DNA from: Artocarpus heterophyllus
Taxonomy: Eukaryota; Streptophyta; Magnoliopsida; Rosales; Moraceae
Length of the DNA: 64,000 bases
Assembly (NCBI GenBank): GCA_025403435.1
Contig: CM046354.1
Span: forward strand, 38,801,041-38,865,040
Reading direction: 5' to 3'
The notes under the pieces were generated by a model that had not been told where the DNA came from, ran no database searches, and worked only from the letters and a program-made list of their open reading frames with translations. The position numbers were made by a program, and so were the translations under genes. Below are positions 60,301 through 64,000 of the stretch, piece after piece (the first letter of the stretch is position 1; each line of letters begins with the position of its first letter).

Positions 60301-61890
60301 CCATCAACTTTCATAGCCAGAGGCTCCAAAATAAATTATTTTAAAGAAACAATATCGATCAGACCCAAAAACCTTGCCCGGATCAAACTAAGGAAGGTAA
60401 AAAAAGGCTAACAACATAGTTTCAATTTGTTCTTTACAAATGTTAGTTTCTGTTCTCTTTTTTGGTTTCTCTGTGGACTGCTTGTCCTTAATCCCCTTTG
60501 TAACTGATTTTCATCAATGAAAGGTGGTTTCTTATCAAAAAGGGGGGCAAAAAAGTTTCTCCTTCCAAGGAATCCTTATCATGGAGTGCAAGACTATAAA
60601 TTTTGCCTTTCAAAACTGAATTGTGTAAGCTATTTTTTGTGCTGGTTTCCTTAATTAAAAATACTTTCCATATGACCAGGGAAAAACAAAGCCAAAAACA
60701 TAAAGCAAACAAAACACTTTTTTCAATAAGGATAATGTACTCGAAACAAAGAAGAAACCCTACTCCAGGAAAACCTTAATAAATGATACAATTATGCAAT
60801 CCAAAACTCAATAATGTTGCCCAAGACAACAAAATATAAAAACTCGACTGAAGAATGACCCCATAACTAGAACGCACGAGAAAAATAACAAACAATTCCC
60901 AAATCTCTATATCTACCCACTCCCCATATCTCTCTTTCTAAATTGCCAATATAATCATCTTTCAAATAGTATTTAACAATGAATACAACTGATTTTGGAC
61001 CACAAAAAATACAAATTAGCTCAAACGGCATGCTTGTATTGGCTTCACAGAACAAGAAGAAGAATAATGAGAAGAAAAACAAACAAAGAAACAAACAAAC
61101 GCACTCATGGTGCATAGATGCACGAAAAGCTTCAGGGAGGGGTACTTAAGATTAGTACCGTGAATAAGCATAACATTTTACTATAGTTGATACTACGATT
61201 TCAAAGCTCAAAGCCATGAAAAATCAAATAACTAATAACCAAACAAACGACATTACCTATAGATAGCTCAGTGTACAACATTGCAAAGGAAACAGCACCT
61301 AACTTATCCCAATTTCGATAGTCCAAAATACAAATCAATGAGAGTAATGAGAAAAAAAGTACATCATTCATTCATTCTCGCTATTTTCTCAGAAACCAAA
61401 CAGAACACGCGAAACAAAATTGAAAAAAACTAGCGACTGACATTCCTTGATTTGCTTTCTGTGGACCAAATCAAACAAATCAACAATGAATATGGATCAA
61501 CCACAAATCAAAGCACGGCATTACCATCATTTCCCAAAAAATCCAAAACAAAATAATTATTGTTCTTTTCTCAAAAAAAAAAAATAAAGATCGAAACAAG
61601 AAGCAAGAACCTTCGGAGGTGCGTTTGATGCCAGAGACGGAGCTGTCGTCGACGGCGGCGGCAGAGGGCCAGGAAGCGAGGGAAGACAAGTGCGAAGCGT
61701 AAGGATCTGTGTGGGAGAGAAACATGGCGGCAGCGGCGGAGTACTTGGAGGGATCCGAGGAGGCCAGAGAGGCAGGTGAATACGGCTCCGTAAGGGCCCG
61801 GGATGCGGCGGCGGCGTAGATGCTGGAGCTTGGGAGAGCAGCAGCAGCAGGGGATTGTGAAGCCCCGAAGCCGTAGAGATGGCCCGCCAT
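47430..61890 (-). CDS. HUA1: CCCH zinc-finger protein HUA1 (ZC3H37 type), six fingers
   Basis: RNA-binding protein. Arabidopsis HUA1 is nuclear and promotes AGAMOUS pre-mRNA processing; the same role here is inferred. Exons in phase: 61890-61611, 59512-59265, 53997-53941, 53845-53768, 53673-53611, 53484-53269, 51865-51828, 51705-51659, 51583-51417, 49866-49813, 49105-48962, 47582-47430; 514 codons, near the Arabidopsis length. Residues 1-93 are Ala/Ser-rich. Six C-x8-C-x5-C-x3-H fingers begin at C143, C194, C241, C319, C415 and C469, most preceded by a P-x-R-P-G type linker. Between fingers 1 and 2 is [12 protein letters not shown], and the C-terminus has [10 protein letters not shown], both HUA1 hallmarks. 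The start chosen is MAGHLYGFG; an in-frame Met 45 bases upstream is less family-like. The acceptor of the ninth exon is the least certain junction. Confidence 0.93.
49305..49470. repeat. Intronic repeat, copy 1
   Basis: TTTTTTATAAGAAAC, GATAAATTGATCAATTACAAG and AGAGGATAAG align with 51145-51310 in the same gene. Likely the 3' end of a retroposon; family unknown. Confidence 0.45.
49985..50290. repeat. Three tandem copies of about 110 bp in HUA1 intron 9
   Basis: Copies start with TTTTGAGGCA at 49985, 50096 and 50205. All share an A-rich stretch and CTCCCCG/GTGCCCC-like words, and the first two share CACAAAGAATCACC. Spacing is 111 and 109 bp. Confidence 0.8.
50613..51050. repeat. 220-bp direct tandem duplication in HUA1 intron 9
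   Basis: Positions 50613-50832 repeat almost unchanged at 50833-51050 (for example ACTAGAAGGGGAAAAATGAC ending at 50702 and 50922). Few differences are visible, so the duplication is fairly recent. It starts next to a CTT-rich run. Confidence 0.88.
51145..51310. repeat. Intronic repeat, copy 2
   Basis: Matches 49305-49470: T run, GATTAATCAATCAATTACAAG, GAGGATGAGGTATCC. Same orientation. Confidence 0.45.
51360..51387. repeat. (AT)n microsatellite
   Basis: Uninterrupted AT run of about 14 units, close to the donor side of HUA1 exon 9. Confidence 0.9.
52150..52455 (-). mobile_element. LINE 3'-end fragment in HUA1 intron 6
   Basis: Minus strand reads [12 protein letters not shown], then [19 protein letters not shown], the usual C-terminus of plant L1-type LINE ORF2. 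An untranslated tail ends near a run of A (the T run at about 52158). Same strand as the host gene. Confidence 0.65.
54558..54581. repeat. (TA)n microsatellite
   Basis: TA run of about 12 units at the left side of a purine-rich tract in HUA1 intron 2. Confidence 0.9.
54590..54880. other. Purine-rich tract in HUA1 intron 2
   Basis: The plus strand is almost all A and G with runs such as GAAAAAGAAAAGAAGAAAAG, so the host transcript carries a long polypyrimidine stretch here. The Phe-rich frames on the minus strand are a by-product of composition. Confidence 0.6.
56656..56890. repeat. Three diverged copies of a G-rich repeat
   Basis: The word AACTAGGGGGTTCGGGGG with ATGTTCC recurs at about 56735 and 56850, and in weaker form (CAACTGAGGGTTTTCGAGG) at about 56668. 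It lies between two LINE protein segments and may be a separate insertion. Confidence 0.6.
57598..58290. mobile_element. MITE with long terminal inverted repeats inside the LINE, TSD TGTTTTAA
   Basis: 693 bp flanked by TGTTTTAA at 57590-57597 and 58291-58298. The left end (CACCCCCTTGAGTTTTAG, TTAAATCC, TTTGCCC) pairs with the reverse complement of the right end (ATCCCCCGAGTTTTGG, CTAAATCCC, TTTGCCCC). The arms are at least 60 bp. It interrupts the LINE RNase H frame. The 8-bp duplication points to hAT; long arms would also fit a Mutator-like element with a decayed ninth base. Confidence 0.82.
58671..59264. other. Remaining part of HUA1 intron 2
   Basis: AT-rich intron sequence before the donor of exon 2. 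No repeat or coding signal recognised. Confidence 0.5.
59513..61610. other. HUA1 intron 1
   Basis: 2.1-kb intron, AT-rich. A stretch at about 60420-60545 (TTGTAACTGATTTTC, GGTTTCTTATCAAAAAGG) looks like a short retroposon tail in plus orientation. Otherwise nothing recognised. Confidence 0.5.
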
Positions 61891-62380
61891 GGGACTGGGA
61901 ATTGGGATTTTATAAGTGGCTAATACAAGCCACACTATTTGCTAAGTGGCTAATACACCACTTACTCCAGTAAATATGTTTTGGAGACCTTTTCCTCATG
62001 TTTTGGGAAATTCTTTTACACTCCGAATATTTTTTTGAAAAATATTTTTTAAAAAATGGTAAGAAATGCCATATTTTACGAAACTATTAATAGCGAATGG
62101 CATGAACTAATTTTTTTTTTTTTTCTTTCTATTTCCTCTCTCCTCTTTTCTGTCTCTCTCCCCCTCCCCCTTTTTTTCCCAATTCCATTCCCTCCCTCTT
62201 TCTCCCCTCCACCCTTGATTCTCTTCTTTATGTTCGCCACTTTCTTTGTCACCCATGATCTCAAACATTGTCTTCTTCGGCGCCAATTGCAATATCGCTC
62301 ATGTCCTAATATGACCAAAACTCACCGGAGAACTTGTTATGCTCAAACTGCAAATATACGAGTCGTACAAGTAATAAAGT
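61891..62380 (-). promoter_or_regulatory. 5' flank and presumed promoter of HUA1
   Basis: The start codon is at 61890-61888. On the minus strand a GA-rich tract (62110-62215, CT-rich on the plus strand) lies 220-330 bp upstream. No clear TATA box within 100 bp. Role inferred from position. Confidence 0.4.
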
Positions 62381-63898
62381 GACCAAAGGCCAAACATCGT
62401 CTCACAAAGATTGATTTTTTAGAAATTTAAATTAATTACTATGGATTTTCGAAACTTAATTTTATCTAGGCAATATCAAATATGAATTAAAGTATGATTT
62501 TAACAAAAATTAAACTAACTAAATTAAACTAGCAATTAACAAAACAAACACAAAAATAACAATTTTGTAAAACAGAAATTCTATGTGATGAGAGTTCTGG
62601 GGCCTTGATTTCACTCTATTGTACCGATGCTTGAGATTATATGCATAGATATTCAAGTCAATATCTCTATCTAACTTGTTTACATACACACTCGTTAAGC
62701 ATATCTTTATAGTGATCATCAAATTGCTATTGTTCTCTCCAACTCAATAACAACTAATATTGTGTATCTCAAAACCGATAAATGAATTATTCTCTCTCGA
62801 GCATTCAAATCCATAAATCAAAATCAACTAATTCATTTCTCAACAAATTAGAAGTGTTAAGCAAATGAGAAAACAAATGAATTGAAATAAAAATATATTA
62901 ATTATCCAAATATTTCAAGTATAGTTTGAATAGAGCTATTCTCAAGAACCTAGAGAGAAAATCTAGCTCAACTTAGTGCAAGTAATCAACATAAATAAAC
63001 CCATATCTGAAGTCATGTTTAACACAAAATCAAGGTAAATAAATACAAGAAAAAGGGGGAAGAATTGAAATTTTTGATGATTTTGAAGTTTCAATCTTCA
63101 ATCCTTCCATTCATCTTCCATATGATCTAAGAACTCTTGATTTGTGCCTCTCAATCTTTGCAAAAGTGGGTTTTACTTCCTTCAAAAGCCAAAATGGGCA
63201 GCTAAAGATTCTCTCTAAGTGTGTGTTACGCCCCCCTCAAACTAGCAAGGTCTTTTATAGATTCCCTTTTTGAGAAGTATGTATAGCCTCAATTAGTGTT
63301 GTTAGCACGTATTGGCGCCGCAGGAAAGAAATTCTCACTACAGCCCCAAAACACGAAGGTGGGAATTGAGGTTCAGGGTCTAGTGCTACAGCAAGGAAAA
63401 GTGGAGCTGTAGCTCTAAACCAAACTTCAATGGATGCTTTAGCAAGAAATCTAGTCGCTACAGCGTCTGGGTACTGCCATATTTAGGCCAAAATGCCCAA
63501 ACGCCGCTCCAGCAAGACGTTTTGGTGCTGCAATGCCAATCTTTGTTCCACTAGGCCTTATCATCCTCCTTGTTCACATCAAAATTTGATACTTTAGCTT
63601 CCAATGGCTTTCTTCTATTTTTAATAACTTAAAATAGAATAAAAACAAAAAAGTAGTAATACAAAACCAAAAATAACATAAAAATATAATTAAACTAAAA
63701 TTACTATATCTAAGTTAAACTTAAATAAACATAAAAAATATGCAAATAAAAACTAATAAATAACTCCAAAAACTAACAAAATATATAAGTTGGGACAACT
63801 AAAAATCTCAATCTATTAGAAGTACCTTGAGGGGCCAATTGACTTAGGCTTGCGACGGTGGGAGTAGGTGGCACTTTGGCTTGAGGCATAGATGGCAT
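62381..63898. other. Probable decayed LTR-element noncoding sequence
   Basis: AT-rich, no supported gene. GTTACGCCCC near 63226 resembles an LTR end. The 63300-63540 stretch has repeated GCTACAGC/GCAAGAA words. No paired ends were found, so the element type is open. Confidence 0.3.
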
Positions 63899-64000
63899 GT
63901 AACGCCCCGAAATTATTTTAATGTTATTGTAATATAAAATGATGAATTGGTGTGCCATAATTAATGTTTCAACATTAATTTGATCATTTGGTTAGATTTT
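63899..64000. mobile_element. Start of a TGTAACGCCCC-type LTR, cut by the window edge
   Basis: TGTAACGCCCCGAAATT is a typical gypsy LTR terminus and resembles the ends at 9788, 14591 and 18078. It marks the beginning of another insertion that runs off the right edge. Confidence 0.5.

Noticed and set aside
61891..61935. Upstream in-frame Met of HUA1 (MWLVLATYKIPIPSP)
   Set aside because: It would add 15 residues not typical of HUA1. The next Met gives the family-like MAGHLYGFG start, although the upstream Met cannot be strictly excluded.
62056..62382. 108-codon plus-strand frame upstream of HUA1
   Set aside because: Dominated by the polypyrimidine tract (Phe, Ser, Pro, Leu); no domain.

Overview
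The window is plant nuclear DNA, most likely from a eudicot. The evidence is spliced genes with GT-AG introns, AT-rich intergenic DNA, and dense nested Ty1/copia and Ty3/gypsy LTR retrotransposons. The species cannot be named from the sequence alone. Only two host genes are supported, both on the minus strand, separated by about 42.7 kb of retroelement-filled DNA.

Left edge (1-4675): nine exons of an ABCD2-type half-size ABC transporter. It has a plastid-type N-terminus, a peroxisomal-type membrane domain and an ABC domain up to the Q-loop. The 3' part (signature motif, Walker B) lies outside the window. Upstream are two diverged copies of a roughly 300-bp foldback MITE (4970-6094).

Middle (about 6966-45330): layered insertions. 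An old retroposon-like sequence on the minus strand (pieces at 6966-7525, 23932-24045 and 27767-28135) was split by a copia element (7526-23931) and by a related solo LTR (24046-27766). The copia element was itself split by two LTR-type insertions (9788-13186 and 14591-18078). The solo LTR was split by another (25017-26890). Further right are a diverged copia LTR (29886-31849), a minus-strand gypsy gag-protease-RT remnant (31850-34130) and a plus-strand gypsy remnant of the same family (36534 to about 45330). The gag of that remnant is interrupted by a copia deletion derivative (37754-42365, target duplication GCAAT) and a solo copia LTR (42534-44538, target duplication TAAAA). In total seven LTRs of one copia family are present.

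Right part (47430-61890): a complete 12-exon HUA1-type CCCH zinc-finger gene, 514 codons with six C-x8-C-x5-C-x3-H fingers. Its introns hold an antisense LINE fragment with a nested MITE, a second LINE tail, and two kinds of tandem duplication. A minisatellite lies beyond its 3' end. Upstream is about 2 kb of flank, then the start of another TGTAACGCCCC-type LTR at the right edge.

The two genes have unrelated roles (organelle membrane transport and nuclear RNA binding). No operon-like link, RNA gene, CRISPR array or new defence-type system was seen. Exon boundaries were derived by eye from splice sites, reading phase and family knowledge.
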